A program made the position numbers and the translations under genes. DNA of 64,000 nt from positions 33,423,465 through 33,487,464 of the forward strand of contig OX419762.1 in assembly GCA_948567375.1 (NCBI GenBank), given 5' to 3'. Numbering within the stretch: the first letter of the stretch is position 1; each line of letters opens with the position of its first letter. The stretch is from Lunularia cruciata. Its lineage: Eukaryota; Streptophyta; Marchantiopsida; Lunulariales; Lunulariaceae. The notes beneath the pieces were generated by a model, which saw nothing but the letters and a program-made list of their open reading frames with translations, ran no database searches and had not been told where the DNA came from. Of the stretch, positions 42,375 through 56,200 are shown one piece after another.

Positions 42375-44209
42375 AGACAAGCATAAGATTTTGCAAGAGA
42401 AGATAGGCAAAGGGAGGGAGAAGAGAAGAAGAGCACTTTATTCATATTTTGCAAAGTGATAGGGCAAGGGAAGGAGAAGAGGTCCCAACTCACATTTACA
42501 CTACAAATGGCTGACTTTTTCAAGTACAAGAGGCTGTGGGACATGCCCAATAGGAAAGATTTCCAAGAGAGATGTTGGTTGATTTGAAACATAGGTTCCA
42601 TGGCTGATAACATGACCTTTATTAAATGTGTTTGGTTGAATCAAAACCAAATTTGTCAATTAGTGTAGATAATTTGGTAACAAACTTGAGATTTACTAGG
42701 ATTGAAAGTTGCTTTTGAATTGCATTACTTGTGCTCACACAGAAGCATTCATCAATTTCATTTACTTCAAGTTGAAATTGCATAATTCTATTGGAGTTGT
42801 AAGATTTTCTATCTAGATTTTGGACAAAATTCCCACAATACTTAAACCTTCCATGGGCAAAACCCTAACCCACATTTCAACATCAAACTCTAGTAAAACC
42901 GCCACACAACCCTATTGGTTTGGACAAAAACCTAGCAAAACCCTAACCAAACCTAGCAATATGAGAATTTTGACTTTCAAAAAGTGAAATCATTGCAAAA
43001 CCCAAATTCTTAGCAATTGCCCCGCAAAACTCTAGAGGTGGATCCATTACCTTCAAAATAATCCAAATAAACCCAATATATACCATAAAGTTCCACAAAA
43101 CTTGATTAAGACCCTCACAAAACCCATTCATGATTTAGCTGCCACCCAAAATTGTAATGAAACTTGAGCAAAACCTTAAATTCTAAGCAAAACTCTTGTG
43201 TAGTTCTCAAAAAATCCAAGCAAAACCTATTTTGTTGTAATTGTTTGCTTGAGCTCTTCAGTACATCTTGTTTGCAAATGTGGTCAAATTTTGAGCTTTT
43301 ATGTTGTTTGCAAATTTGGTCATGCACAAAGTTAGCAAGGACATGAGACGGTCCAACACATGTTTGTATTGTTAATGATCATCCTTTCACTCTTGCACTT
43401 GATATGATTAGAGAGGCCTTAACATTGCCATTTCGGATGGAGAGAAGGAGGTTATCCCATACCTTGCAATATTGGTATCATGTGTGGGATCACATGATGA
43501 GGAAGTACTTGGCAAGGCAATGCGTTTACCCCACATAGATGTCATTTTTCTAGATGGAGGCAACTCTACTTGTCCCTACATGCCAGCCAAAGGTGATGCA
43601 TGGATATCTTGCACTGATGGTGAAGTGGAAGGTTGAGAAGTCTAGGGCAAAATTGCAACAAGCAAAAGAAGATTATAATTGGGCTGAACTCATGTTATAG
43701 GCAATTAGTGTAGAGATTGCTTTCATGTAGAAGCAACTTTGTAGGCCTGATGGACATAAGTACAAGATGACATTTGGGGGTTAGTTTCTCACTCATGTTC
43801 ATGGAGAACTGATTCATTGGTGAGAGAGAGTAGGACTATACCACCCAATTGGATATATATTGAGGATAGAGTTGACAAGAGTTTGAGGAGGATGAGTGAG
43901 CGATGAGTTAGTAAACTTATTTTCTGAATACAATATGTTATCTCTATGTACCATGTACCTCCAATTGTATAAATCATATCATGGAGTTATGGAGTGGGTG
44001 GTGCTAATAATATATATTTCAAATAATTTGATATGAATGTGTGTTTAATTTTGGGCTTAGGTTGCCATGTATATGTTTTAGAGGATCTTGCTTTTGTCAT
44101 GAGAAGAGGTGAGAGCATGGAAACACATGTTGATGTTACCCAAAGAGGAGGTGGGAAGTCTTCTACATTATCTCATTAACAGTCACCTTTGGATGACCTA
44201 CCTTCCTCA
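42375..44209. other. Unassigned decayed DNA, partly CAAAAC-rich
   Basis: 42830-43230 is rich in CAAAACC/AAACCCTAAC motifs, as is 45840-46060, suggesting one old dispersed repeat. 43370-43560 reads ALDMIREALTLPF and AILVSCVGSHDEEVLGKAM on the plus strand, a protein-like but unrecognised remnant. No gene is supported. Confidence 0.3.
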
Positions 44210-44720
44210 TGATTTGTATTTAAGCAAGGAGGAGAGCTAGGAGATAGTGAGGAGTTAGTGGGAGAGCTAGGTCAAAGCATAGTGAGAGGGAGAGGAGAGA
44301 GAGGAGAGTGAGGTCCATGAGAAGGAGAGAAAGCTTGGGTTGAGTCAGTTGAGTTGTCCCATCCACTAGAGAGAGAGGCAATTACCTTGTCACATACAAA
44401 GACAAATAGGGTGCAGTTTGAGAGCTACCATACTAGAGCCTTGAGAGAGAAAGAGAGAGAGAGTGTGATATGGATTCAATTTTGGTTGCAAGTGCTAGAG
44501 CGGCCAGCTCTACTATGAGATAGTGTTTATTGGAGGACTTGGAGTAGAGAGAGCACTTGTGGAAAGCGAGCACATTGTGGGAGACATGGAGGAGAGAGAG
44601 ATAGTTCTTAGGGAGAGAGAATGCTTTGGAAGACTTGGATGAGAGAGAGAGAGTGCTTTGAGAGACATGGATGCAAGAGAGCAAGTTCTTGGGGATTGAG
44701 AGAGGAAGTAAAGAAAGTGA
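44210..44720. repeat. Purine-rich (GA) degenerate repeat
   Basis: GA-rich plus strand with repeated GAC(A/T)TGGATGAGAGAGAGAG units near 44537, 44582, 44632 and 44664. Antisense ORFs of 80-144 aa here are Ser/Leu-rich low complexity and not supported. Confidence 0.55.
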
Positions 44721-47700
44721 GAGAATTTGTACTTGATGTTTGTGAGAGCATACAAAGATAGAGTAGATTTGATGAGGGCATATGATACCCTTGAGGCCGG
44801 GAGACAAGTAGCAATAAAGGGTTATAGGTTGTAGATTGCTTACCATCAAGAGTTCCAACCCTCCCATGGAGTGTACTCAAGCCTAATTGGTGAGATATCA
44901 AGGTGACTTAGCTCACATGACCACGTTTTTAGAGGGAGCTTATGAGAATGCCATGACCTTCTTTCATGATTACCCTTTGAGACAATCACCCAAAGAGTTT
45001 TGCATGCACCAAGAGACCCATATATACTATTTTCATATGATCAATGAGGGGACTCACATAGACAAATCAGAGTATGGGTTAGACATGCAATCAATGGAGG
45101 TGTAGATAGATTCTCATTTGCATGGATTGCCTACAAGGGAGCCTAGTGTGATGACACTTGATACATACATATTGCTTGGAGACCTTTACTTTTAGATGAT
45201 CTTGCACCTCCACCTAGTTTCATCCATACCCCTCAAGAGATTGAGTGGCTAGAGGATAGGAAAAAGACACTCACATATGAGCTTTCTAGACTATTAATAT
45301 TGCAAAAAGGATGATACAGACCAGGACTTTATTCCTTGCTTGATTTAAACTCACTATAGTCAAAGGAAGATTTTAGTCCTAGATATTGGTTGTTTGGTAG
45401 ATATCATGTGAGATAGTAGTGGTCTCTCTAGCTTGTGGTCTTTGTTGGTGGATTAGAGTAGATGAGTCCCCTAAAGAACAAGGAGTATTTTAGGTATATC
45501 TCTTGTCCTAGAGTTAGAGATTTTTGGAATTTGGTGTCATACATTTTGAGGTTATCATTTGGACCAATAGCATGAGATACAATTGCAAGAATTTTTTGAG
45601 CATCATGTGGAGCCATATTTTCTTACCCAAAGGTATATACACATGTGCATACCTCATGAGGGTGTTTGATCATAAGGACAGGTACAAGGATTGGTATTAG
45701 GATTACATTTGCAGACTAGGATGATATGACATTTTAACTAATTTAGCTTAATAGAAAAAGAATTCATTTTATACAATTTATTTGAACTAATGCATGATAC
45801 CCATGCATGTCATGCAAAACTCCAACAACATGGTAGAAAAACCTGACATCTTCCTTAGAACCAGAGCCAAAACCAAAGCAAAATCCTACTTTTTAAGTAG
45901 AACACAAGTGAGCACTTAGCAAAACCCCACTTTTCTTGCAAAACTCATACAAGCACTGGGCAAACCACACTTTTTAGCAAGCAAGACTTGTGAAGAATGG
46001 AGCAAAATACAATTTTTTGGTGAAACACAGTCAACAACGGCACAAAACCAATGTTTTTTCAAAATGTGTGTATGGTCTAGCATTCCAAGGACAAGAGAAA
46101 CCCCAATAGAAACACAAGATAAATATAAGGTTTAATTCCTCAATACTCTGATGCCCCAAAGGAGCACTTTGACTTTATTATATAGTGGAGAAAATCCCTT
46201 CCAAGAAAGCTACACCCTTAGATTAGATACATGAATTGGTGAAAGATCAATGAGCTACACTCTTAGATTAGCTTCATGGATTGGTGACATGTTGATCTTT
46301 GTCTTGTTTGGTTGGTCAAACAAGTTTAGGGAGCATTTGTAGAATCTTTGAGGAATCTTCTTATAGGAAGCTTAGAATAGCATGGATGAGGTGCCATTGT
46401 AAATATCTCAATGAGATAAACAAGCAAGAGAAAGTAACACCACTATCCAAGAGAGACAAATTTTTTCCATTTTTGAGGCCTAATTCTTTCATTTAGGCTT
46501 CAAAAATTAGCTTTGAAGTTTTTGTGGTGTTTTTGACCTCTTCTCTATTAGTGGAAGTCTTCTCTTGGAAAACACCTCTATTTGATCTACTTATCCCATC
46601 ATGTATAACATCCCTTAATATATTACCAAGCCAATTTCCACCTCTTGATAATTTTTCTAGCTAATGGTGTTACATGTGGCAATTAACCTCACTTTTATCC
46701 AAAATGAGACCAACATTGGTACAAACTTCCACTTTTCAATGCACTCATAGTGAGATAATATAGACATAAAAACTCAATAAAACTTGGGTGTTGGGTGTTG
46801 TTTATGGGATATTACTTCTACATAATCCTCCTATAGGGGTTCAAATGTAACTTGGGATCCCATTTCCTCACTTATGACCATCTCAACAAATTCATTGTCA
46901 ACTCCTAAAGATAAAAGCAAGTGGAGAAATGTTAGATCTTGCACCAAATGGGAAGATCCATTCTTGCATAGCATGGAAATTGATGATTTAGTTTATCTTT
47001 CATGGTCCTCTATCTTCATTTGAATTCTTTCTATGTGAGTCCTCCCATGCACTTATCCTTCCAATTTTGAGTAGTCTTATAAGAAGCCGTGTACCAAGCC
47101 CATATCTTATATATTCTTTCTCCATTCATAGATTCAAAAAAACCTTGTTCACACTTCATAAGATAGGTGGCATGTAACTAAAGGTAGTACTATTATGCAT
47201 AGGTTTCTTATAGCTACCTACAAGGATTTGATTGAAATGGTATATGTCCTTTGGATAATCCAAAATTTGACTATAATGGTGAGATATCATTCTACACCTA
47301 TCTTCATCTCCTATTTTTGACTTTAATGAAATTCCTAATGGACTTGAGGAAACCGTGTTCAAAGGATCATGTAATATCACTATAGGAGAATGCAATGGGA
47401 TGGTAGATTTTTCAAGAGAAGGCAATGTGCTGGTGGAAGAATCTAGAGTATCAAATGGGATGGAACTTGTACTCAATATAGAACTCCCATTCAAGGAGAA
47501 AGGGCTACATTCACTCCATATTTGCTACCACACTTGACCTCCAATTCTCATTTCCTTGCAAAGCCTATGCACTTACTTTCTCTATCCATTCCTAAAAATA
47601 AATGATTACATGTTGTCAAATCTTACTGCACAATAACCAAGATTCAACATTTTTTACTACATATATTAATTCCAATAAACACCAATAGCAGAACATGAAT

Positions 47701-48031
47701 TAAAATTCTTGCAAAACTACCATCAATTCCCATTAACAATTTGACCACCAAACTAGCAAAAATTGCTCAAAGAAGTGAGATTTGGAGAGAGGCCCAATGG
47801 ATCATTGGCTTTTAATTTTGCACTAGTAAATTTGCATCAGATGGTGCAAGGACTGAAATTCAATACAAATTAAACACAAGGAGTCCTTGTGCAATCACCA
47901 ATGTTACATTCAATTGAGGCCTTGGGTGTACTAGGGAGTCCTCATGCAATCACCACATTATATTCATTTTGGGCCTTGCATGCTACAAAGTCCACTATCT
48001 TTATTCATATTTATAACTTGATCATTAACAT
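44721..48031. other. Unassigned decayed DNA
   Basis: Nothing recognised with confidence. 44890-45600 reads protein-like pieces on the plus strand (for example FIHTPQEIEWLEDRKKTLTY in one frame) with many stops. 47156-47494 has a 112-codon minus-strand ORF without a known domain. Probably very old element remnants. Confidence 0.3.
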
Positions 48032-48444
48032 TGTAACAATATGGAGTTGAACAACAAAGTTAGTTAGGGCTAACAAGGTAGTTAATAGGCCAAATTAGCC
48101 TAGAATATTCCAGAAGTATCTAGAAAGCTTCTTGGGAAGCTTCTTGGCTAGCTTAGGCTGCATCCCAAGTACATAGCTTCTAGAAGCTTCTAATTAGCTT
48201 AACTTGCAAGCCAAGTAGATGACTTCTAGAAGGAAGCTTCTTGAGAAGCTTCTTGGTTAACTTGGCTTGCACTCCAAAAAAGTGGCTCAAGGAAGCTTCT
48301 TGAGAAGCTACTCAAGATCCTTGTATGCTCCTTATAAAAACCAAAACCAAAACTCATACTAGGCATTTGGAGTTTACCCACATTCAAGTGTCCCAATGTG
48401 ATCTTCCATTCTCCTATTTCTCTCCTTGGTCTTGGTCTTTTACA
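48032..48444 (+). mobile_element. Solo chromovirus LTR
   Basis: 413 bp, TGTAACAATATGGAG...GGTCTTTTACA, no internal region on either side. Flanks AACAT (48027-48031) and AATAT (48445-48449) give a 5-bp duplication with one C/T difference. Contains TTCTAGAAGCTTC at 48178-48190 and TATAAA at 48333-48338. Confidence 0.88.
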
Positions 48445-50140
48445 AATATTCATTAGGAGTGGTTCTTGATTTTTGGGGTATAAACTTTAATCTTGTTTTG
48501 CAAGTGAGAGAGTGGAAATGTTATGTAAAGTAGATGGAGATACATAAAAAATTTCATGGATATTTCCTTTTTAAGGAATATGTTTTATGGAACTTTGAAA
48601 CTATTTTATCTATATACTTCTATCACCCCTAAACAACCTATGCAATTCATTTTTCAAACCCCCATTAAACTCCAAGAAAACTCTTCCTTTGCAATAATGA
48701 GATAAGGAATCATGTGATGCAAGATGTCCTAATGATGCTTGAGTTTTTGGAGTTCCTTGGGAAGCATTGGTTATAAATCAGAAGAGAAAACTGAAATAGT
48801 TAGATGTCTCAATTACAATGCATGAATTTCTTTAGAATTACAAACAATCATTTACAATAGAAGATTATAACTATTTTGATGAATCATTTGAAGGTTTGAC
48901 CTGATTGAATATGTCATAGTAACATTGGTACTCCTTGAAGTTAAGAAAAGGTGAGGTTGGGTCTTGAAAAGTTCCATTTATTCTTGGCAAGCATGAAGAA
49001 TATGCAATTGGTGCCTTTAGTAAAACACACTTAGGGTTAAATTGCACAATCTACAATTAAGATTTAGAGTCATGTGATGTGTTAGTTGATGGAGTAGTGT
49101 TATATTCCATAGGATTTAGTGTTGACTATTGGTAAGAGACAGCTTCTTACCAGCCAGGTCAGTAGTCAAGTTGTACACTTTAGTAATATCAATCTTAGCT
49201 CACTACAATCAGTGAACATGGAATCAATGTCAATGTTTGGTGTTTATATTACTTAGTTTAATGAGATACTTGAGTGAAATGCCCATGCAAAAGATATTCC
49301 AATATTAAAGGTGATTGCTTGCATTTGGAACATGAGTGGAGTTGTTTTATCCATATTGAATATCCCATTATGAAGTTTTGGTAGAGAGTTGCAACATCAT
49401 GTAGATAAGTTGGTGTAACAAGTTTGGAGTGGAACCTTTGTACCACTAATAGAACAATTTGATGATGATGATCTTCTAAAGTCTAGTACATTGTCATCTT
49501 TCAACACTATACCTTTTGCTTAGACGTATCCAATGAAGGAATTATATCTATTGGATTTGTTTGGTAGGATTAACATTACACTAGTTAAGATATGGTAATG
49601 AAGCATACAAGTTCACAAGTACTTGTAGGTGGAGAGAGATGAAACAAATAGATGAGTCTCTTTACCTCATATGGCACACTTAGGATTATTTGAAAAATAT
49701 CATATTCTTTATTTGGGGATTTATGAATAGCCATATTAAGGACATAAATATGCTAGCCAAGGTAAGGGTTTATAGGATCTCCAATTGTTGTATGTTTCGG
49801 GAGATGTTATATATACTATGACATCTCCAAGTTCATTAGGCAATTATCTAACATATATTTTGGAGAACATTCCTTGGATGAGTGACTTTCATACATGGCT
49901 TATGGCAAGTACACATCAAGTATGGTCTTGGAATAGACTTATCATGTTATTGGATGCAATTAGAATTGGATCTTTGGTCCATTATCTAGATTTTTGGTAG
50001 AGAAACCTCTTACCTAAAGAACCTTTACAATGTGCTTAAGATATTATTCAATAACTAACACACCTTACTATTGATAGAATTCTAGATGTTGAGTGTTAGT
50101 TGAAGATAATATGAGCTGCTAATTGGTAAACTAAGGTAGT
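48445..50140. other. Unassigned decayed DNA left of Chr1
   Basis: No motif is convincing. Bases 49560-50000 read protein-like plus-strand fragments with stops. Because 60481-61560 on the other side of Chr1 is a plus-strand Ty3 RT, this stretch could be another part of the element that Chr1 entered; that is only a guess. Confidence 0.25.
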
Positions 50141-50615
50141 GGTAAAAGATCAAGATCAAGGAGAGAAATAGGAGAATGGAAGATCACATTGGGATACTTG
50201 AATGAGGAAAAAATCCAAATGCCTAGCATGAGCTTCAACTTTGGTATTTATAGGGAGCATACAAAGCTCTTGAGAAGCTTCTCAAGAAGCATCCTTGAGC
50301 CACTTTCTTGGAGTGCAAGCCAAGTTAATAGGGAAGCTTCTCAAGAATCTTCCTTCTAGAATTTGCCTACTTGGCATGCAAGCTAAGCTAGTCAAAAGCT
50401 TTTAGAAGCTACTTACTTGGGGTGCAAGCTAAGCTAGCCAAGAAGCTTCCTAAGAAGTTTCATCCTAGAAGTTGCAACTTGGCATACATGTTACCCAATA
50501 CTTGGGAGAGTACCAAGTAGCTTCCTAGATACTTCTAGAATATTCTAGGCTAATTTGGCCCATCCTTGTTTTGTTAGCCTTGACTAAGTTTGTCGCTAAA
50601 CTCCATATTGTTACA
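50141..50615 (-). repeat. Chr1 3' LTR
   Basis: About 475 bp; minus-strand start TGTAACAATATGGAG at 50615, degraded end at 50141 (TTTTACC). Left-most bases are mutated so the edge is good to 1-2 bp. Confidence 0.85.
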
Positions 50616-53273
50616 TAGTCCTCCTTTGCTAGTTGGTGACGTCCTTGTTGCCATTGAAGCTTCAAACTCTTGGATGGGCATTTGTGCATTTGCAAATGAG
50701 AAAGAGGCTCCCAAGTGGCATCATGAAGGGGATACTCTTTCCAAAGGACTTTGTGCTCTGTATGTTGTTGACAGTCTTGTGAATGTGGCAATATACAAGG
50801 ATCTGATCAATTTCATAATCTTCATGATCATTGATAGGGATAGGAAGAGGAGGAGGTTGGACACAAAAGGCAAAAGAAAATGGATTAAGAACAAAGGGTT
50901 TCAACTTGGAAATATGAAACACAAGGTGGATACGCATATAACAAGGCAAGGCAAGTTGATGAGCAACAAGATATGATTTGGGTGACATCAAAGGGTCCTA
51001 TCTAATTCAGATAAAGTTTAAAAACTTGGATATCAAGTGGGAGGGGTAGGTTATTGGATGAAAGCATGACCTTATCACCAACTTGAAAGGTGAGATCACA
51101 ACAATGATGGTTTGCATATTGTTTTTGACAATTTTGAGCAACAATGAGATTTGGCTTGTTGGAGGGATTGGGATATGGTGGTCAAGAAGGTGGAAGTATG
51201 AGGGCCATGAGATAGAACAAGTGGATATTGGCCAGAATTGAGGAAGAAAGGAGAGAATTTGGTGCTTGTTTGTTTGGAATTATTGTATGAAAACTCCATA
51301 GCTGCAAGATATTTGTCCCAATTGGTATGGTGAACATTGACAAAGGCATAGAGCATATTCTCCAAGATGCAATTTGCATGTTCAGTTTGTCCATTAGCTT
51401 GAGGATGATAGGCCATGGACAAAGCAAGCTTGGTGCCAAGTATCTGGAAGAGTGCTTGTCAAAAAATTTTAAGTTAGTCGAGGATCATAGTTGGAGATGA
51501 GTACATGAGGTATCCTATGATGCTTGAAGACAATGTCAAAGTAGATCTATACCAATGTTGGAGCATCCATAGTATCAAAGGTTAGTGCCAAATGGATTTG
51601 CTTACTAAGCTTATCCACAAACACCACTATTGTTATGTGACCTTGCTTTGTCTTGGGCAAGGATGTAATGAGATCCAAGCTCATGTGTCCCCATCAAAAA
51701 GATGGAATGTGAAATGGTTGAAGGAGCCCACTTGGTTTTTGGTTGTTGGCCTTGTTACGTTGGCAGCTCTCACACAATCAAACAAAAACTCTCAAACATC
51801 TTGTGCCATGTTGTGCCACCACCATTGGTGTTAAAGGGTACCCAAGGTCTTTTCCACACCCATGTGACTAGCAATTGGTAAGTCATGGGCTTCTTGGAGA
51901 TGCACAAGTCAAAGATCACCCTTGGCTGGAACATATATTTGGTCCTCATGGAATAGAAGGCTTTTCTTGAAGGAGAAGGTGTTGTACTCCTTGTTACATG
52001 TTGCAAGGCATCCTTGTACCATTTGAAAGAAGGTATCTTGTTGTAGAGCGGCCCTAAACTTGCTTTGGACCTTGGGGTTGACTAAAATTGTCATAATTGC
52101 CACCGTGATGAGAAGAAGAGACTTCAAATCAGGTTGTTATGATAGAGCATCAGAGATGACATAGAACTAACCGGATTTGTACTCAAGTTTGATGTCAATC
52201 AATTGGATTTGCTCCTCCCATCAATGATATTGACTCTTTATGTGTTCCAAACTACAACAAGGGTTTGTGATCAGTTTGCATGATCACCTATTTTCCCAAG
52301 AGATAATGTCTGCATACCTTGGTGGCATATACCATTGCTACTTGCTCCCAATCTTGTGCATAGTAATTCATTTCTATGGTTTTTAATTAGTGAGACACAA
52401 AGGCAATAAAATGTAACCCATATGGGAATTCATGCTGAAATACAACTCCAATGGCAAAGTTAGAAGCATCAAAGTCAACCACACAAGGTAGTTGAGGATC
52501 ATATGGGTGAAGAATGGATCTTGAAGACACCATATGTTTCAGCTTTTGGGATGCTCCTTCATGCTTGGTGGTCCATTGAAAGCTTGAGTTTTTCCCCAAG
52601 AGGTTGGTCAATGGTGATACCACGTGCACATAAAAGTGGATGAACCATTGGAAAAAACTTACCAATCCATTAAATGCTCATACCTCTATGGCATCCTTTG
52701 GATTAGGCAAATCAGTAATGGCCTTGATTTTCTCCTCTTCCATCTTGATCCCTTCTGATGAGATCTTGTGACATAAGAAGGTAACTTCCTTTTGCCAAAA
52801 GGCACACTTTGACTTCTTACAATAAAACGTCCATTGACATAATTGCCTTAAGACTTCTTGTACAAGATTTGCATGTTCTACCTTTGACTTGTTATAGATT
52901 AAAATTTCATCCAAGAACACCACCTTGTATCAGTCCAATAGTCCATCCAACACCCAATGCATTTGATCCATGAAGATTGTTGGAGCATTAGTGAGCCCAA
53001 AAGGTAGAACTCTCCATTCAAAATACCCATACCTTGTGCAAAAGGTAATCTTTTGCACATCCTCCCTATCAGTGGAGATTTCCCAATAGCCGTTGCAAAG
53101 ATCCAACTTGGAGAAGTATTGTGTTCCACTCAATTGATCAAGCAAGTCATCAATTTGAGGCAAGGGATATGCACTCTTCACTTTTTTTTTTATTCAATCC
53201 ATGATAATCAATACAAAAATGAAGTCTTCCATCCTTCTTTGGAACAAATAGTACCGGTGCTCTCCAAGGAGAT
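50616..53273 (-). pseudogene. Chr1 pol: RT, RNase H, integrase, chromodomain (broken)
   Basis: From the CC insertion leftwards: [20 protein letters not shown] (RT start, 53270), [37 protein letters not shown], the catalytic box VVFLDEILIYNKS (about 52910; FLDD has become FLDE), RNase H start VVDFDASNFAIGVVF (about 52480), integrase core AYHPQANGQTEHAN (about 51410) and WDKYLAAMEFSYNN, and a chromodomain end VLWKEYPLHDATWEPLSHLQ (about 50735). Several frameshifts and stops. Such chromodomains target integration to modified histones in intact relatives. Confidence 0.88.
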
Positions 53274-53278
53274 GTACT

Positions 53279-56200
53279 TGTGACAACCCGGCAAATATCA
53301 CTTTTGCGGTAATCAGGTAAGTAAAGTTTTGTCCCGCAGAGATACGAGTCAGAATTGGTCAAATACGAAATTAAACAGTAACATATAGTTCTTCTTGGTT
53401 ACATCTTTAATCTCTCAGGTAGAAACCACACCCAGAAGAGAGTAACAAGCACTGACTCACAATCTTGTCACAAATTCACACTTCTTAATCACAACTCCAA
53501 CAAATCTTTCCAAACAATCTTGATTGTGATGATTCAGGTTCTCCCAAAAATGGCACTTCACTGCAAAACAACTTCACCTCAAAATTGTGTTCCACCCTTC
53601 CATGGAAGGCACAACTTCCTCGATTGAAATTGTTTCACATCAACCTCGCACTACACTCACAAATGCAAAATACTACCAACACTCCAATTCCTCTCAGATC
53701 TGTTAAGGCATTGCTCTGATTGCACTTCACTCAAGATCAAACACACAGAATGAAGATCAAGGCTGCGGAATCCAACATCCAACAAGCACATTGACTTGCA
53801 CTTCAAATTTCTTCACACAATCACAAACACAAGTACAATGTTGATACTCGGAATCAAGCTCAAGCAACGAGCACTTCTTCACAGCACTTTGCTTTATCTA
53901 TTCTCAAAAATTATGAGCACTGAACAACATTTTTATGTGAATGCCACTCTTAAGTAGTGAACAATTGACAGTTCTAGCAACTATACCGTTCTACAACAAC
54001 TTTTCTAACCTACAGATCTGAAATAACAATGCACCTCTTCATATCTGCCTCTTCAAATCTCAAAATTGTTACTAATCCGATCCGATGTCTACTTCTTCCT
54101 TGGCTTTCAAACCAAACCCGAACCCAAAGTAATCTTACTTCCTACTATTCTTTCCTCGGGTTTCATATCTTCTACTTCTTCTACCAGATCCAGCAATTCT
54201 CTTTCATGATCTGAAATTGCACTAGTGCGTAATCTATCTAACTCTTCATCTCTCAACCACTCTTCTCCAATGTCTCCATCTCTAACTCCAAAGACATCTG
54301 CACTCCTATGTTATCTACTTTGGGTTTGGCTCTAATATCTTTCCAAAGTTTTTTGATCTCTATTTTCACTAAGTCTAATCTAATTGCAATGTTGTCTTCT
54401 AATTCTAAGATCTTCCTATCTACACAAATTCTTAAACTAATCAACAAGGCATTCAAATCAATGTCTTTTTCCTGTCTTCGCCTCATCTCCTGCACCAACA
54501 ACTTCAACTCATGAAGCTCGTCTCTTCAATTTGAACGCTGGTCTCTGTACTCAACATCACCTTTATCCTGAGGACTATCTCCTTCAACGGCTCTAATCTC
54601 ATCTTCCTCTCTCGCTCTCGATCTGCAAGCTAGTCCTCCGTGTACATTGCCAATTCCGCTTCAAACTCAACTTTCACCATCTCCTTCTCCTTCTCCTTCT
54701 GTACAACCTTCTCCTCCTGATTACAAAGTAACTCTTGTAATCTCTCTTCTTCCCTATACCGTGCTGCCAACTCTCTTTGCCAGAGTTGCTTCTTCTCCTC
54801 TACACTCTCCATCACCCTTTGCTGCAACTCTTGCCATAGCATGGATAACTTCTACTCTTGAATCAGCAAACTGCTACTTCAAGATCTCGTATTCAGCTAC
54901 TTGTCTCTCCCTTGCTATGTCACTCTTCTTAACAAGATCTTCTTGATATCTCACTTCTCTCTTCAGGTCTTCAATTACCTGAGTCCTCACTATTGCCTCC
55001 ACTCGCAGTACTTCCCTTTCCTCCTCACCTCGGGTTATACTCTTCTTCAACTCCGAGTTCTCTTCTTCTAATCTTGACAACACCTATAAGACAGTCTTTA
55101 CCTCTGGACAAGTCGATTGCACCTCCTTCTTCTTGTACTCTAACTTCACCAGCAGAGGACACACCACGACCCGCAGGTACTTCACTCCATCGCTCGGGGT
55201 TACTTCTTCTTGCGTAGCCACTTCTCTTTGTACTTTGTGTTCACCCGATACTTGCTTTCTTCTTTGCAGTCTTCATATCAGAACAGATGCCTCGCTTCCC
55301 GAGCTTTCATTTGCTTCTTCCTTCACATTACTCGGACCTGCATTGTACTTTGCCTTACGTCTCAAGCGGACTCCCTTTTGAACTGCGATCTTCTCTTCTG
55401 CCTCAGGTACTTCATCTTCCAAATTTGTGTTGTCTTCGGCCTCGATCTCTACCTGCACTTCTTCTTCTTCCTCTGCAGCAGCTAGCGCTGATGTCATTTC
55501 TCCACCCTCATTGTTGTCGCCACTCATATCTCCACTCTATAGCGTTAGCTCGGGGTCCTCCTCATGTTACGAGTTTTCAGTCTTGCGCTTGACGTCACCT
55601 TTTGAGTCTTCATCTTCCGACTCGATCACCACCATGCCTTGCCTTGGGTTTCCTCTCCTGGTCTTCCAAGGTTTTGTCGTGTCTTTGGCTTTGCCCTGCC
55701 GACTTCTCTTCTTTGAGTTCGGAGTGCTCACTTTGATCTCCCCATTCTTCCCCGTCTTCTTGTAGTACTCATTGGTGCTTCTGATTTGCAAGATGTACCG
55801 CTGCTCCTCTACATCGACCTCCTTTCTCAAATCGGGATGGAAATGCGACACCATCCGAGTTCGCTCCGCCAAGTTCAGCAAATTCAACCTGAGGTAGAAA
55901 TGAGTTGCAAACGGCATGATGTAGTGTGGAGGTGATTTATCCTACAGATTCCACACCATTTGTCGTGTTCTCCCATGGAAACACCTCGCCTAATTGATCA
56001 GTTCTCTTGCAACCAATTTGTGAAAGAACACTGCTTGGTGTTTCATCACATAAGTTGTTCTCTCCGGCTTCAGATTGCCATCAGAGCACTCACAATTCCC
56101 CTCTTGACAGAATCTTTGTAGCTCTCAACTTTGTATCCATTCTTTGTCCACTTTGACGAGAATGTATCTCTCACCTCTTGGGCTATCTCTCCCTTCTCCA

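Noticed and set aside
42840-42960. Telomere-like AAACCCTAA motifs
   Set aside because: Only scattered single copies within CAAAACC-rich sequence; no tandem TTTAGGG run.
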